This document shows, piece after piece, positions 26,196 through 34,827 of a stretch of DNA of 64,000 nt. Within the stretch, counting starts at the first letter, position 1. Every line of letters starts with the position of its first letter. Source of the stretch: Phycisphaeraceae bacterium (GTDB lineage Bacteria > Planctomycetota > Phycisphaerae > Phycisphaerales > Phycisphaeraceae); the NCBI GenBank assembly GCA_028284155.1, contig JANQSF010000058.1, forward strand, positions 24,732 to 88,731, given 5' to 3'. The notes beneath the pieces were generated by a model that was not told the origin of the DNA, searched no databases, and saw only the letters and a program-made list of their open reading frames with translations. The position numbers and the translations under genes are program-made.

Positions 26196-27791
26196 ATGAC
26201 ACGCCACTGCAAACGCCCCGTCGCGATGCTCCTGTTCCTGGCATCGCTAGGCCTGCTCGCCGACCTGTTAGCCGCCGCCGACTGGCCACAATGGCGGGGG
26301 TCGAACCGCAACGGCTCGGCCGTGAGCAGCGTGCCGCTGGCCAACCAATGGCCGCGCGAAGGGCCGGCCATGATCTGGGAGAGCGAGGAGTTGCCCGGCC
26401 ACCGCGAGGGCGGGCTCGGCAGCGTGGTCGTGGCCGGCGGGCGGGTCTATCTCTACGTCCTCTGGCACCGCAACGACGACATCCCGCACCGCGTCGTGAG
26501 CGACAGCGTCCTACGCGGCGTGGGTTGGGACAGGAACATGCCGACCGGCGACCTGCTGGCGATGGTCGAAAAGACACGGACCAGCGCCGCGTTCAACGCC
26601 CTGTCGCGCAATGAGCAGCGCGACTTCGCGCGCGACTTCGCCGAGAAGCACGCCAACACGGACGAGGCGAAAAGATGGCGCGGCTGGATCGAGCGACGCA
26701 TCCGTGAGGGCGATGAGGCCATTGCCTTGGCCACGTTCGACAAGCTCGTGACGATCAAGGACCGCAAGTTCGAGTCGGAAACAGCGTTGGTCAAGTGGTT
26801 CGACGAACACAAGATCGACGACGCGACGCGCAAGCGTGTGCTCGACCGCATCCAGAAAACGACCCGCTTAGCGGACGACGTGGTCGTCTGCCTCGACGCG
26901 GCGACGGGCAAGACGGTGTGGAAGAAGTCGTTCCCCGGTCAGCCAAACGATGCGCGCGGGTCGAGCACGCCGGCCATCGTCGGCGATCGGCTGTTCGTCG
27001 TCGGGTCGGGCAAGGCCTACTGCCTCGACACGAAGTCTGGCGAGCCGGTCTGGCAGACGGAGGTCGAATCCAAGGGCGTGCCGTCGTCGTTCCTCGTGGC
27101 CGACGGGGTCGCCGTCGTGTTGGCCCGCCAACTGACCGCCTTCGACGCGAAGACGGGCAAGATCCTTTGGCAGCAGAAAGAAGTCAGCGGCGACCAGTCA
27201 TCACCCGTCGTCTGGCGGCACGGCGGGCGGTCTTACGTGCTGTGCAATACGAACAAGTCGCTCGCGTGCGTCGACCTGAAATCCGGCGAGGTCGCATGGA
27301 CCGCGCCGGGCGGCGGCATCTCGACACCGGTCGTGTTCGGGGACACCGTGGTGGTCGCCTCGAAAGACGAGAAGGTCGGCCTGGCGGCGCACCGCATGTC
27401 GGCCGGCGGCGCGAAGCAACTCTGGACCGTCCCGCTCAAGGGCCGAGGCGCGGCCAGCCCCGCGATCTACAACGGCCATGTCTACCACGTCGGCTCGAAC
27501 GTAGCGATGTGCGTCGAGCTGGAGTCGGGCAAGGTCATGTGGCAGGACAAGATCAAGGGCGAGATCAACTCGCCCATCGTGGCGGACGGCAAGGTGTTCG
27601 CCCTGACCAACAACGGCGGGATGCTGGTCATGCTCGATACGTCGCCCGAGAAGCACGACGAACTTGCCAAGGCCCGGATCAAGGCGTTGTGGTGCCCGTC
27701 GCCCGCCATCGTCGAAGGTCGGCTGTATTTGCGCATGCCCAAGGGCGTCGCGTGTTTCGACCTGACGGGGAAGGTCAAGCGCGACGATTGA
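26196..27791 (+). CDS. Exported PQQ-type beta-propeller protein
   Basis: The 531-aa protein has a signal peptide (hydrophobic LLFLASLGLLADLLAAA) and then DWPQWRGSNRNG, the usual opening of planctomycete PQQ-like repeat proteins. Blades carry repeats such as VVCLDAATGKTVWKKSF, YCLDTKSGEPVWQTE, FDAKTGKILWQQKE and CVDLKSGEVAWTAP. A helical insert (residues ~110-210) interrupts the propeller. It has no visible dehydrogenase motif, so a binding or scaffold role is more likely than catalysis. The start at 26196 has GGAGA 8 nt upstream; the alternative ATG at 26178 lacks this. Confidence 0.9.
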   Translation: MTRHCKRPVAMLLFLASLGLLADLLAAADWPQWRGSNRNGSAVSSVPLANQWPREGPAMIWESEELPGHREGGLGSVVVAGGRVYLYVLWHRNDDIPHRVVSDSVLRGVGWDRNMPTGDLLAMVEKTRTSAAFNALSRNEQRDFARDFAEKHANTDEAKRWRGWIERRIREGDEAIALATFDKLVTIKDRKFESETALVKWFDEHKIDDATRKRVLDRIQKTTRLADDVVVCLDAATGKTVWKKSFPGQPNDARGSSTPAIVGDRLFVVGSGKAYCLDTKSGEPVWQTEVESKGVPSSFLVADGVAVVLARQLTAFDAKTGKILWQQKEVSGDQSSPVVWRHGGRSYVLCNTNKSLACVDLKSGEVAWTAPGGGISTPVVFGDTVVVASKDEKVGLAAHRMSAGGAKQLWTVPLKGRGAASPAIYNGHVYHVGSNVAMCVELESGKVMWQDKIKGEINSPIVADGKVFALTNNGGMLVMLDTSPEKHDELAKARIKALWCPSPAIVEGRLYLRMPKGVACFDLTGKVKRDD

Positions 27792-27794
27792 CCC

Positions 27795-27872
27795 GTTTAG
27801 CCGCGGAGCTTGCTCCGCGCGTCGGGCGCGCATTTCGCCGGTCGATACGCGGAGCAAGCTCCGCGGCTAAAC
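27795..27872. repeat. Family E inverted repeat (78 bp) plus trailing hairpin
   Basis: Arms GTTTAGCCGCGGAGCTTGCT-type (27795-27819) and the complement (27848-27872) are near-perfect 25-mers. Directly after, GTGTGCG/CGCACAC forms a small hairpin and the CGCGGCTAAAC end is repeated up to 27900. The element begins 3 nt after the PQQ gene stop, and its trailing TAAAC contributes to the -10-like box of the glutamate dehydrogenase gene. Confidence 0.85.
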
Positions 27873-27901
27873 GTGTGCGGGACGCACACCGCGGCTAAAC
27901 T

Positions 27902-27925
27902 GAGGCGATCATGAGTGATCGCCTC
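27902..27925 (+). promoter_or_regulatory. Perfect hairpin over the start codon of the glutamate dehydrogenase gene
   Basis: GAGGCGATCA (27902-27911) pairs exactly with TGATCGCCTC (27916-27925) around a 4-nt loop. The ATG at 27911 lies at the stem-loop border. If the mRNA starts at about 27908 (from TAAACT at 27896-27901), only part of the stem can form; with a longer transcript the full stem would hide the start. Confidence 0.45.
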
Positions 27926-29239
27926 GACATCGCCGACCTGTTCGAAGAACTCGGTTACGAGTATCGGCAGGACAACCTCTATCACCAGACCATCCGATCC
28001 GTGCTCGACGCGGCTGAACGCATCGGCCTGCCGCGGTCGTTGCGCCTCATCTTGGCGCAGCCGAAGAACGAGTTGATGGTCCACTTCCCGGTGAAGCTGG
28101 ACAGCGGCGAGCACCGGTTGGTCAAGGGTTACCGCGTGCAGCACAACAACGTGCTGGGGCCTTACAAGGGCGGGATTCGATATCACGCCGCGACGAGCCT
28201 GGACCACGTCAAGGCGCTGGCGGCGTTGATGACCATGAAGTGCGCCGTCGCCCGACTCCCGCTGGGCGGGGCCAAGGGCGGCGTGAAGATCGACCCGCAC
28301 GCGATGTCGTGCGAAGAGCTGCGCGGTTTGACGCGCCGGTTCACCAGTGCGCTGGGGACGAACATCGGCCCCGCGTACGACATCCCCGCGCCGGACGTTG
28401 GCACCAATGCGCAGACGATGGCCTGGATGGCGGACACGTTCATCAACCTCCGCGACCCACACGACCGCGTCGGCGCACGCGGCGTTGTGACGGGCAAGCC
28501 GTTGGAGTTCGGCGGATCGCACGGCCGAGAGCAGGCGACGGGTCAAGGCCTGGTCTACGTGCTCGAAGAACTGCTGCCCGAACTCGGGTTGGACATGATG
28601 AACGTCACGTTCAGCCTGATCGGTTACGGCAACGTCGGCTCGTGGGCGGGTCGTTTGCTCACCCGCCGCGGCGCGGCGTTGCGGGCGGTGATGGATCATG
28701 AAGGCGCGATCGTTTACGACTCGGCCAAGTCGTCGGGCGAGGGCCTCGACGCCGACGCGCTGGCGGAACACGTCAAACAGACGGGCAGCGTCGTCGGCTT
28801 CCCGGGCGGCGAGCCGATCAGCGAAGAAGACTTCTACCGCCACCAAGTTGACCTGTTGATCCCGGCTGCGCTCGAGCAGATGATCCACGTCGAGAACGTC
28901 GACCTGCTTGACTGCAAGGTCGTGGTCGAGGGAGCCAACGCGCCGGTCACGCCGTTGGCTGACGAACGGCTCGCGGAGCGCGGCATCACGGTCTTGCCCG
29001 CCATCCTCGTCAACGTCGGCGGCGTGACCGTCAGCTACCTCGAGTGGAAGCAGAACCGCCAGTGTGAGACTTGGGTCCCCGAGCACGTCGACCGCGAGAT
29101 GAAACGCCTGCTCGTCTCCGCGGCCCAGCGCGTCAAGCACACCAGCGACACGCTCGGCTGCGACCTGCGCACCGCCGCGTACTGCTCGGCCTTGGAGCAC
29201 ATCGGGGAGGTCTATGCGCTGCGTGGGATTTTCCCCTGA
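27911..29239 (+). CDS. Glu/Leu/Phe/Val dehydrogenase family protein, probably glutamate dehydrogenase
   Basis: The 442-aa protein has the substrate-binding region KGGIRYHAATSLDHVKALA, then LPLGGAKGGVKIDP with the catalytic Lys, and the DVGTNAQTMAWM segment with its Asp. The Rossmann domain follows (GYGNVGSWAGRLL). Length and order fit hexameric glutamate dehydrogenases, which interconvert glutamate and 2-oxoglutarate plus ammonia. The cofactor preference and whether glutamate or a branched amino acid is the substrate are not decided by sequence alone. The start codon lies within a perfect hairpin. Confidence 0.92.
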   Translation: MSDRLDIADLFEELGYEYRQDNLYHQTIRSVLDAAERIGLPRSLRLILAQPKNELMVHFPVKLDSGEHRLVKGYRVQHNNVLGPYKGGIRYHAATSLDHVKALAALMTMKCAVARLPLGGAKGGVKIDPHAMSCEELRGLTRRFTSALGTNIGPAYDIPAPDVGTNAQTMAWMADTFINLRDPHDRVGARGVVTGKPLEFGGSHGREQATGQGLVYVLEELLPELGLDMMNVTFSLIGYGNVGSWAGRLLTRRGAALRAVMDHEGAIVYDSAKSSGEGLDADALAEHVKQTGSVVGFPGGEPISEEDFYRHQVDLLIPAALEQMIHVENVDLLDCKVVVEGANAPVTPLADERLAERGITVLPAILVNVGGVTVSYLEWKQNRQCETWVPEHVDREMKRLLVSAAQRVKHTSDTLGCDLRTAAYCSALEHIGEVYALRGIFP

Positions 29240-29246
29240 CGTGCGT

Positions 29247-29400
29247 GAATGACGAATATCGAAAGTCAAATGTCGAAACTATGACGAATCTCCAAGCCCG
29301 AATGATGGGCGGGCGTAACGTCACCGGGCGTGGAGCCATCGAACGGCTTTACCATTTTCGTCATTCGGACTTCGTCATTCTTTCGACATTTGACTTTCGA
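29247..29400. repeat. Family H inverted repeat, copy 2 (154 bp)
   Basis: CGAAAGTCAAATGTCGAAA at 29260-29278 and its exact complement at 29381-29399 are flanked by GAATGACGAA-type ends. The element fills the gap between the dehydrogenase and EamA genes. Related ends occur at 34629-34727. Confidence 0.8.
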
Positions 29401-29416
29401 CCTTCTTGCCGCCGCC

Positions 29417-30379
29417 ATGCACCACGTCCTATTCGCATTGATCTGCCTGATCTGGGGCACGTCCTTCATGTTCATGAAGGTCGGGCTGGTCGTGTACGGC
29501 CCGGTGACGGTCGGGGCCTGGCGGGTCGGGTGGGCGGCGCTGGTGATTGCGCTGGTCTGGCTGTGTCAGCGTCGGCCGTGGCCGTTTTCGCGCGCGGACG
29601 TCGTGCACCTGGTTGGGATCAGCCTGCTCGGCGTCGCGTTCCCGTACGTCGCGCAGCCTTACATCATCAAGGTCATCGAACGGCACACGGAAAACGGCAG
29701 CTCGTTCGCGGGCATGATGGTCGCGCTCGTGCCGCTGTCGACGATCGTCGCGTCGGTGTTCATGCTGCGTGTCTTTCCGACCGTGCGGCAGGCAGTGGGT
29801 GTGTTGGTCGGCTTCACGGCCTTCGGCGTGTTGTTGCGGTATGAGTTTGAGGAAGGCGTCCGCCTGTCGGACCTGATGCTCGCGTCGATCACGCCGATGC
29901 TCTACGCGTTCACGAACACGTGGATCAAACGCCGGTTCGGTTCGTACCCGACGACGCCCGTGCTGCTGATGACGATGTCGGTCTCGCTGCCGATCCTGCT
30001 TGTGGTCATGTCACTTGTCGGCCCGATGGCCGAGGTGACCGCCCAGCCGGCGGTCGTCGTGCCGGGCGTCGAGCCGCTGCCGGCCGCGCTGGGGGCGATG
30101 TTCGTGCTCGGCGTGGTCTGCACCGCCGCGGCAGTTTTCATGTTTTACAAGCTCGTCCAGACACGCGGCCCACTGTTCGCCGGCATGGTCACGTACATCA
30201 TCCCCTGCCTGGCCATGCTCGTCGGTCTGGCGACGGGCGAGACGATCTCCAAAACACAGTGGGGCGCGCTGGCCGTCATTCTTTGCATGGTCGCCCTCGT
30301 GCAGACCGGTCATCGACCCGTACCACAAACGACAAATGAACGGTTGGCCGACGAGGCGCAGTTGTCGCAGCCAGAGTGA
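29417..30379 (+). CDS. EamA/DMT family transporter
   Basis: The protein of 320 aa has about ten hydrophobic helices and the two-fold EamA arrangement (ICLIWGTSFMFMKVGL at the start of repeat 1, then TPMLYAFTNTWIKRRF opening repeat 2). Members export or import amino acids, nucleotide sugars or metabolites; the substrate cannot be told. The start at 29417 follows the end of the family H repeat. An upstream in-frame ATG (29330) would add 29 residues coded by the repeat and is rejected. Confidence 0.9.
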   Translation: MHHVLFALICLIWGTSFMFMKVGLVVYGPVTVGAWRVGWAALVIALVWLCQRRPWPFSRADVVHLVGISLLGVAFPYVAQPYIIKVIERHTENGSSFAGMMVALVPLSTIVASVFMLRVFPTVRQAVGVLVGFTAFGVLLRYEFEEGVRLSDLMLASITPMLYAFTNTWIKRRFGSYPTTPVLLMTMSVSLPILLVVMSLVGPMAEVTAQPAVVVPGVEPLPAALGAMFVLGVVCTAAAVFMFYKLVQTRGPLFAGMVTYIIPCLAMLVGLATGETISKTQWGALAVILCMVALVQTGHRPVPQTTNERLADEAQLSQPE

Positions 30380-30397
30380 GACGTCGTCACTTTGAGA

Positions 30398-31219
30398 TCA
30401 CGCGTTGCGCGCACACGCGTGCAGCCGCGCCAACTCACCCAGCAACGCGTGCATCGACTCGAGCGGCTGCATCGTCGCGCCGTCGGACTTGGCGTTGGGC
30501 GGGTCGGGGTGTGTTTCGATGAATAAGGCCTGTACACCCGCGGCGACGGCCGCGCGGGCGAGCAGCGGGCCGCGCTCGGGTCGGCCGGCGGTTGACGTGC
30601 CCGCCCCGCCGGGCTGCTGCGTTGAGTGCGTGACATCGAAGCAGATCGGCCAACCCAATTCCATCAGGTCGCCGAGGCCGACGAAATCGTTGACCAATCG
30701 GTTGTAGCCAAAGAACGTCCCGCGCTCGGTGAGCACGATGCCGGCCGCGTCCGCCTCGGTCAGTTTGACGACGACGTTGCGCATCTCGTCCGGTGACAAG
30801 AACTGACCCTTCTTGACGTTGACCGGTTTGCCGGTTTTCGCCGCGGCAACGAGCAGGTCGGTTTGGCGGCACAGAAACGCGGGGATCTGCAACAGGTCAA
30901 CCGCCTGCCCGGCCGGTTCGGCCTGCGTCGGTTCGTGGAGGTCGGTCGTCGTCGGCACGGCGAGTGCTTTGCCGACGTCTTCGATCAGCCGCAGCCCCTC
31001 GTCGATGCCCGGCCCGCGTTCGCTGTGGATCGAACTGCGGTTGGCCTTGTCGAAACTGGCCTTGAAGATGTAGTTGAGCCCAAGCTCCGCGCAACGGTCC
31101 CTCACGGCAGAGCCGACCGTCATGCACAGATCATGCGACTCGGCCTGGCAGGGGCCGGCGATGATGGTGAGCGGCGCGTCGTGACCGATCGTGATGTTCG
31201 TGACTTTGACAGTTTGCAT
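30398..31219 (-). CDS. kdsA: 3-deoxy-8-phosphooctulonate synthase (Kdo-8-P synthase)
   Basis: KdsA condenses phosphoenolpyruvate with arabinose 5-phosphate for the LPS inner core. Signatures: IIAGPCQAES near residue 20, FKASFDKANRSS, the PEP-binding RGPGIDEGL, QIPAFLCRQTDLL, NVKKGQFLSP and FDVTHSTQQPGG. The length, 273 aa from the ATG at 31219, is standard; a longer start at 31249 adds unconserved residues. Its presence points to a Gram-negative envelope with Kdo. It is convergent with the EamA gene. Confidence 0.96.
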   Translation of the reverse strand: MQTVKVTNITIGHDAPLTIIAGPCQAESHDLCMTVGSAVRDRCAELGLNYIFKASFDKANRSSIHSERGPGIDEGLRLIEDVGKALAVPTTTDLHEPTQAEPAGQAVDLLQIPAFLCRQTDLLVAAAKTGKPVNVKKGQFLSPDEMRNVVVKLTEADAAGIVLTERGTFFGYNRLVNDFVGLGDLMELGWPICFDVTHSTQQPGGAGTSTAGRPERGPLLARAAVAAGVQALFIETHPDPPNAKSDGATMQPLESMHALLGELARLHACARNA

Positions 31220-31248
31220 ACACACATAGTTGATGGTGCGATTGGACA

Positions 31249-31295
31249 CCCAATCGTAATCGTGCTCGTGATCGTAATCGTAATCGATTGATTGG
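31249..31295. repeat. Short imperfect tandem/inverted repeat upstream of kdsA
   Basis: Units of AATCGT(A/G) repeat with CCAATC at the left and GATTGATTGG at the right, so the tract can fold on itself. It lies immediately upstream of the kdsA start and could affect its expression. Confidence 0.6.
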
Positions 31296-31318
31296 GCGCG
31301 CAGTGCATCGACGCGCGG

Positions 31319-31393
31319 GTGCCCGTGAATGAGCGAAGCGTTTCACGGATTCGGCCACCAGCGCCGTGAAACGCTTCGCTTATTCACAGGCAC
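31319..31393. repeat. Family C inverted-repeat element, copy 2 (75 bp)
   Basis: Arms at 31319-31348 and 31364-31393 enclose a 15-bp centre. It is the same length as copy 1 and lies between the kdsA and PhoX genes. Confidence 0.88.
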
Positions 31394-31457
31394 CCCACAC
31401 ACCGAGGCGCAAATCCGAGACGAAATCAGCCGCGATTGTGGTCATCGCCTGAAGCGA

Positions 31458-32864
31458 TTACTTCAGCGACTGCCACGGCCCGGTGATCGCCAGCGTGTAG
31501 CCGACGCCTTGGATGTTGACGAACAGCGTCGTGCCATCCGGGCTGAAACAGGCGCCGGCGAACTCGTGATTGTTCACAGCGTTGCGGGCGAAGCGCGTGA
31601 TCTCGCCCTGCGGCGTGACGCGCACCAGAAACTGATCGCCCTTGCCGTCCTCGCAGACGATCAGGTCGCCCCAAGGCGCGACGGTGAGGTTGTCGGCGTA
31701 CTCGACGACCGACTTGTCGTTGGGCTCGATGAACAATTGGAGTCGGCCGGGAAAGCGTTCCTCGTCGGGTTGACCCTCGAATCGGCTGGGCACGTAGCGG
31801 AAGATCTGCCCGACGCGCGCCGCGCCGCCGGATGTGCAGGCGAAGTAGACGGATCGCCTGCCGAACCACATCCCCTCGCCGCGGGCGAACAAGGCTGCGC
31901 CCGCCTTGTGCCCGCGGTGGCGCAGGTCGTTGTTCGGGTTGTGCGTGTCGGTCACGTCGATCCACTCGACGGCGGCGACGCCGCCGATGGGGAACGGCGT
32001 GCCGACCGGTTTGTTCTGCTTGTCCAGCCAATTGCGGGTGTCGGCTGACGGCACATCGCGGATCGCCATCGCCTGCAACCGCCCGCCTTTCTGCAGGTCG
32101 TTGCGGTCGTTGGGGATCATTCGGTAGATCAGGCCGTCCTGCTCGTCTTCGGTTTCGTAGACGATGCCGGTGTCCGGGTCGACGGCGATTGCTTCGTGCC
32201 GGAATCGGCCTAATGCATGAATAGGCTTGGGGTCGGCCAACCCCGGTGTGGCGGTCGCGGGCACGTCGAAGCAGTAGCCGTGATCGACGGCGCACTGGTC
32301 GTCGGCCTTCTGCGTCCATTCCTCGCAGGTGATCCACGAGTTCCACGGCGTCGGTCCGCCGGCGCAGTTCTTCTTTGTGCCGGCCAGGCTCAGGAAGTGT
32401 CGTTCGAGCTTGCGCGTCTTCGTGTCGTAAACGAGCGTGGTCGTGCCGCCGCGCCACGGTCCCTTGCCGTTTCGGCCTTGGTCATACACCTTCTTAGGGT
32501 CGACACGGTCAGCTAACTCCATCTTCTTGCCGAACGGGCCGTGGTGGATTTGCTCGTCGGCGACCTCGTGGTTGCGGACGAGGATCGTCTTGCCGTTCGG
32601 TCCGGGGAACGCGGCCATGCCGTCGTGCTTGCCGGGCACGAGCAGGCCGTCGTCCATCTTCTCGCCCCACTTGGAAAACACGTGGTAAGTAAATCCTTCC
32701 GGCAGGTCGAGCACGCCCTTGGGGTCGGCCAGGAGTTTCGCGATCCGGGTCGACCCGTTGGCGGCGTCACTCGCCCCTTGCGCGTCGATGCCTTTGTGCA
32801 GACCGGTGAAGCCGAGCGTGACAGCCGCGGCGCCGCGCATCCATTGACGTCGGGTGGGTTTCAT
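31458..32864 (-). CDS. PhoX family (DUF839) phosphatase-like protein, Tat-exported
   Basis: The 468-aa protein opens with a twin-arginine type signal (KPTRRQWMRGAAAVTLGFTG). The body has PhoX-family stretches: NHEVADEQIHHGPFGKK, GTKKNCAGGPTPWNSWITCE with CEEW, RFRHEAIAVDPDTGIVYETE and FSPDGTTLFVNIQGVG near the end. PhoX enzymes are Ca/Fe-dependent alkaline phosphatases that release phosphate from esters outside the cytoplasm. The conserved Cys of CEEW, an iron ligand in PhoX, is present. Phosphatase activity is inferred from family. Confidence 0.9.
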   Translation of the reverse strand: MKPTRRQWMRGAAAVTLGFTGLHKGIDAQGASDAANGSTRIAKLLADPKGVLDLPEGFTYHVFSKWGEKMDDGLLVPGKHDGMAAFPGPNGKTILVRNHEVADEQIHHGPFGKKMELADRVDPKKVYDQGRNGKGPWRGGTTTLVYDTKTRKLERHFLSLAGTKKNCAGGPTPWNSWITCEEWTQKADDQCAVDHGYCFDVPATATPGLADPKPIHALGRFRHEAIAVDPDTGIVYETEDEQDGLIYRMIPNDRNDLQKGGRLQAMAIRDVPSADTRNWLDKQNKPVGTPFPIGGVAAVEWIDVTDTHNPNNDLRHRGHKAGAALFARGEGMWFGRRSVYFACTSGGAARVGQIFRYVPSRFEGQPDEERFPGRLQLFIEPNDKSVVEYADNLTVAPWGDLIVCEDGKGDQFLVRVTPQGEITRFARNAVNNHEFAGACFSPDGTTLFVNIQGVGYTLAITGPWQSLK

Positions 32865-33140
32865 CGCGCTTGGCCTTTCGTTGCGGATTGGGCTGAGGGC
32901 GGGCTATCTATCGTATCAGCGTTCGTCCCGCGGCCAACGGTTCGGGCGTCCTGAAGGGCCGACAACAAGGGATTCACCCACGTCTGGGGACGGTCTGTGG
33001 CACGTCGGCGGGGTGGCGGGGATGGACGCTCCGGCGCGGCTTGGGTATTCTGGGCCGTCGAATACAATGAGTTGCGGGGTCAGCGTCGGTCGGTTCGCAT
33101 TGGACGAGCCCCCAAGCCCCCGGACTCACGGGACGATGTC

Positions 33141-33533
33141 ATGAAGATCATCATCGGGTTGGTTGTGTTGGTCGTTGTCGGTGTGGTCGTTGTGACATTG
33201 GCCGGCGGGTTGGTCGGGTTCGACCCGGCTGAGGAGGCCAAGCAGTTCACGGCGACGGTCAAGCGCGGCATGAGTTGGCGGGACGTGGTGGATGTGAAGG
33301 AGCCTGCCAAGCTCATGGTCGGCGATTCAGCGCAACCGGTCGCCTTCCACCGGTCGAACTTCGAGGCGCGTTTCAAGCAGGCCAAGTACCTGGAAGGGTT
33401 TCGGTTCCCGTACGCGTTTACCGAGGACCACCTCTACGTGGTCGAGTTCGACAGCACGGGCACGGTGATCGACGTACGCAAGGACGAGACGTTCAAAAAC
33501 CTGCTCGACGGACAACCCTTTAAGAAACCTTGA
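33141..33533 (+). CDS. Small single-pass membrane protein
   Basis: The 130-aa protein starts with one membrane helix (IIIGLVVLVVVGVVVVTLAG), which anchors a soluble domain of about 100 residues. That domain has a WRDVVDVKEPAKL stretch and ends in DGQPFKKP. No family is recognised. It lies 35 bp upstream of the next gene (33569), so the two are likely co-transcribed. The start at 33141 is chosen because the membrane helix begins there. Confidence 0.75.
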   Translation: MKIIIGLVVLVVVGVVVVTLAGGLVGFDPAEEAKQFTATVKRGMSWRDVVDVKEPAKLMVGDSAQPVAFHRSNFEARFKQAKYLEGFRFPYAFTEDHLYVVEFDSTGTVIDVRKDETFKNLLDGQPFKKP

Positions 33534-33568
33534 CCGACAGGGGCCGTCGACAGGAAGGGGAGCGAGTC

Positions 33569-34480
33569 ATGGCTGACGCCATCGTTGCGTGCCCGGCTTG
33601 TGGCAAACAGTTCCGGCGACCGGCCTCCGCGGCGGAAGGCCAACGGATGCGCTGTCTCTGCGGGGAAGTGTTCGCCGTTGGCGATGTGGTGTCGGACGAT
33701 GCACCCGGGGGTGATGTCGATGCGGCGCTTGGTGGCGATGAGCCGTCCGATCTGGGTTTGGACGAACCTGTCGAAAGCTACGAACTTGATGAGTCAGAAC
33801 AGGTGGAGGCGACGGTACCTGCGCCGCCGACGTTGCTGAGCATGACCGACGTGGTGGACGGCGACGACGACGAACCGGAACGTGATCCCTCATCGGAAGA
33901 ACAAGACAACCCGCGCAAAGTCGTCGGGCGCAGCGCTGTCGAGCAGGCGTTGCTGGACCGCCAGTTCGACGCGCCCGAGCCGCTGTTCCGCGACCGCTAC
34001 CTGCCGGCGATGCTGATCGCGATCGGCCTGATCGTGCAGGTCGTGCTTTGCCTGGCCTGGCTGCCGACGACGGGCTGGCGGGTGCGCGTGTTGGCGGTGT
34101 CGTTCGCGGCGCAGGCGTTCCTGTTCCTGCCGGCCATGTTCGGCTCATTGCTGCTGGCAACGCGGTGGTTCGGCTTCGACCTGGGCACGCCGCGCGTGGC
34201 GGTGCTAAAGATGGTCGCCTTGGTCGTCGGCCCCGCGGCCGTCGCCGACGTGCTGCACACGACCGCGCTCGTGGCCGGCGGCGGGGGCGTCGGCTACCTG
34301 CTGGCCGGCCTGGCGGTGTTCTTCATCATGGTCGTCATCCCCCTGATCTACCTGTTCGAGATGGACCGCCAGGACGCGGCCGTCGTCACGATCATGAACT
34401 TTTTTGTGCACGCCGTGGCGGCCCTGGCGATGTCGATCTGGCTCGAGCCGTTAATCGGCGGCGGGACGATGGGGATTTAG
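33569..34480 (+). CDS. Membrane protein with N-terminal CxxC motifs
   Basis: The 303-aa protein starts with two closely spaced Cys pairs (CPACGKQFRRP and RCLCGEVF), resembling a short zinc ribbon. An acidic, Asp/Glu-rich linker (~residues 45-120) follows, then five or so membrane helices up to the C-terminus. A good ribosome site (GGAAGGGGA) precedes the ATG at 33569. The architecture recalls other planctomycete membrane proteins with zinc-ribbon heads. The function is unknown; the acidic linker might bind cations or mediate contacts. Confidence 0.75.
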   Translation: MADAIVACPACGKQFRRPASAAEGQRMRCLCGEVFAVGDVVSDDAPGGDVDAALGGDEPSDLGLDEPVESYELDESEQVEATVPAPPTLLSMTDVVDGDDDEPERDPSSEEQDNPRKVVGRSAVEQALLDRQFDAPEPLFRDRYLPAMLIAIGLIVQVVLCLAWLPTTGWRVRVLAVSFAAQAFLFLPAMFGSLLLATRWFGFDLGTPRVAVLKMVALVVGPAAVADVLHTTALVAGGGGVGYLLAGLAVFFIMVVIPLIYLFEMDRQDAAVVTIMNFFVHAVAALAMSIWLEPLIGGGTMGI

Positions 34481-34490
34481 GGGGAGGGGG

Positions 34491-34525
34491 AGGCACGAAG
34501 GCACTGAGGCACGGAGGCACGGAGG
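34491..34525 (+). repeat. Family G repeat (left partner)
   Basis: CACGAAGGCACTGAGGCACG-type sequence with a ~10-bp internal periodicity. The complement stands at 34787-34826, so the two bracket the ~300-bp gap. Confidence 0.8.
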
Positions 34526-34628
34526 GGTGGTTAACCGGCGCGCTGTTTAGCGGCGAGCCCGCAGGGACGCCTTTCGCCGATACAAGAGTGCCGATGGTTG
34601 CGGCGCGCGAACAAACGCCCGGAAGGAT

Positions 34629-34727
34629 TGACGAATGATGATTAGCGATTGTTGATTTGCGAAGTCGGAGCGAGACGGACGCTGACTCCGACTTCTTGAA
34701 TCTCGATTCAACAATCATCATTCGTCA
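34629..34727. repeat. Family H-type inverted repeat between family G arms
   Basis: TGACGAATGATGATT and TTGTTGA pair with TCAACAA and ATCATCATTCGTCA. An inner perfect stem GAAGTCGGAG/CTCCGACTTC (34661-34670, 34686-34695) makes a two-tier hairpin. It is nested between the family G arms. Confidence 0.8.
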
Positions 34728-34786
34728 CTCGCCTTGAATCCAAGCCGCCTTGTGTGCGTACCGCGAAATACAGGCACAAATCACAA

Positions 34787-34826
34787 CCCTTCGTGCCTCC
34801 GTGCCTAAGTGCCTTCGTGCCTTCCC
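34787..34826 (-). repeat. Family G repeat (right partner)
   Basis: The reverse complement of the CACGAAGGCACGGAGGCAC type, directly abutting the rsmD stop codon. Confidence 0.8.
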
Positions 34827-34827
34827 C

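Noticed and set aside
31249..31295. CRISPR-like short array
   Set aside because: Units are 6 bp with no spacers; it is a simple imperfect repeat.
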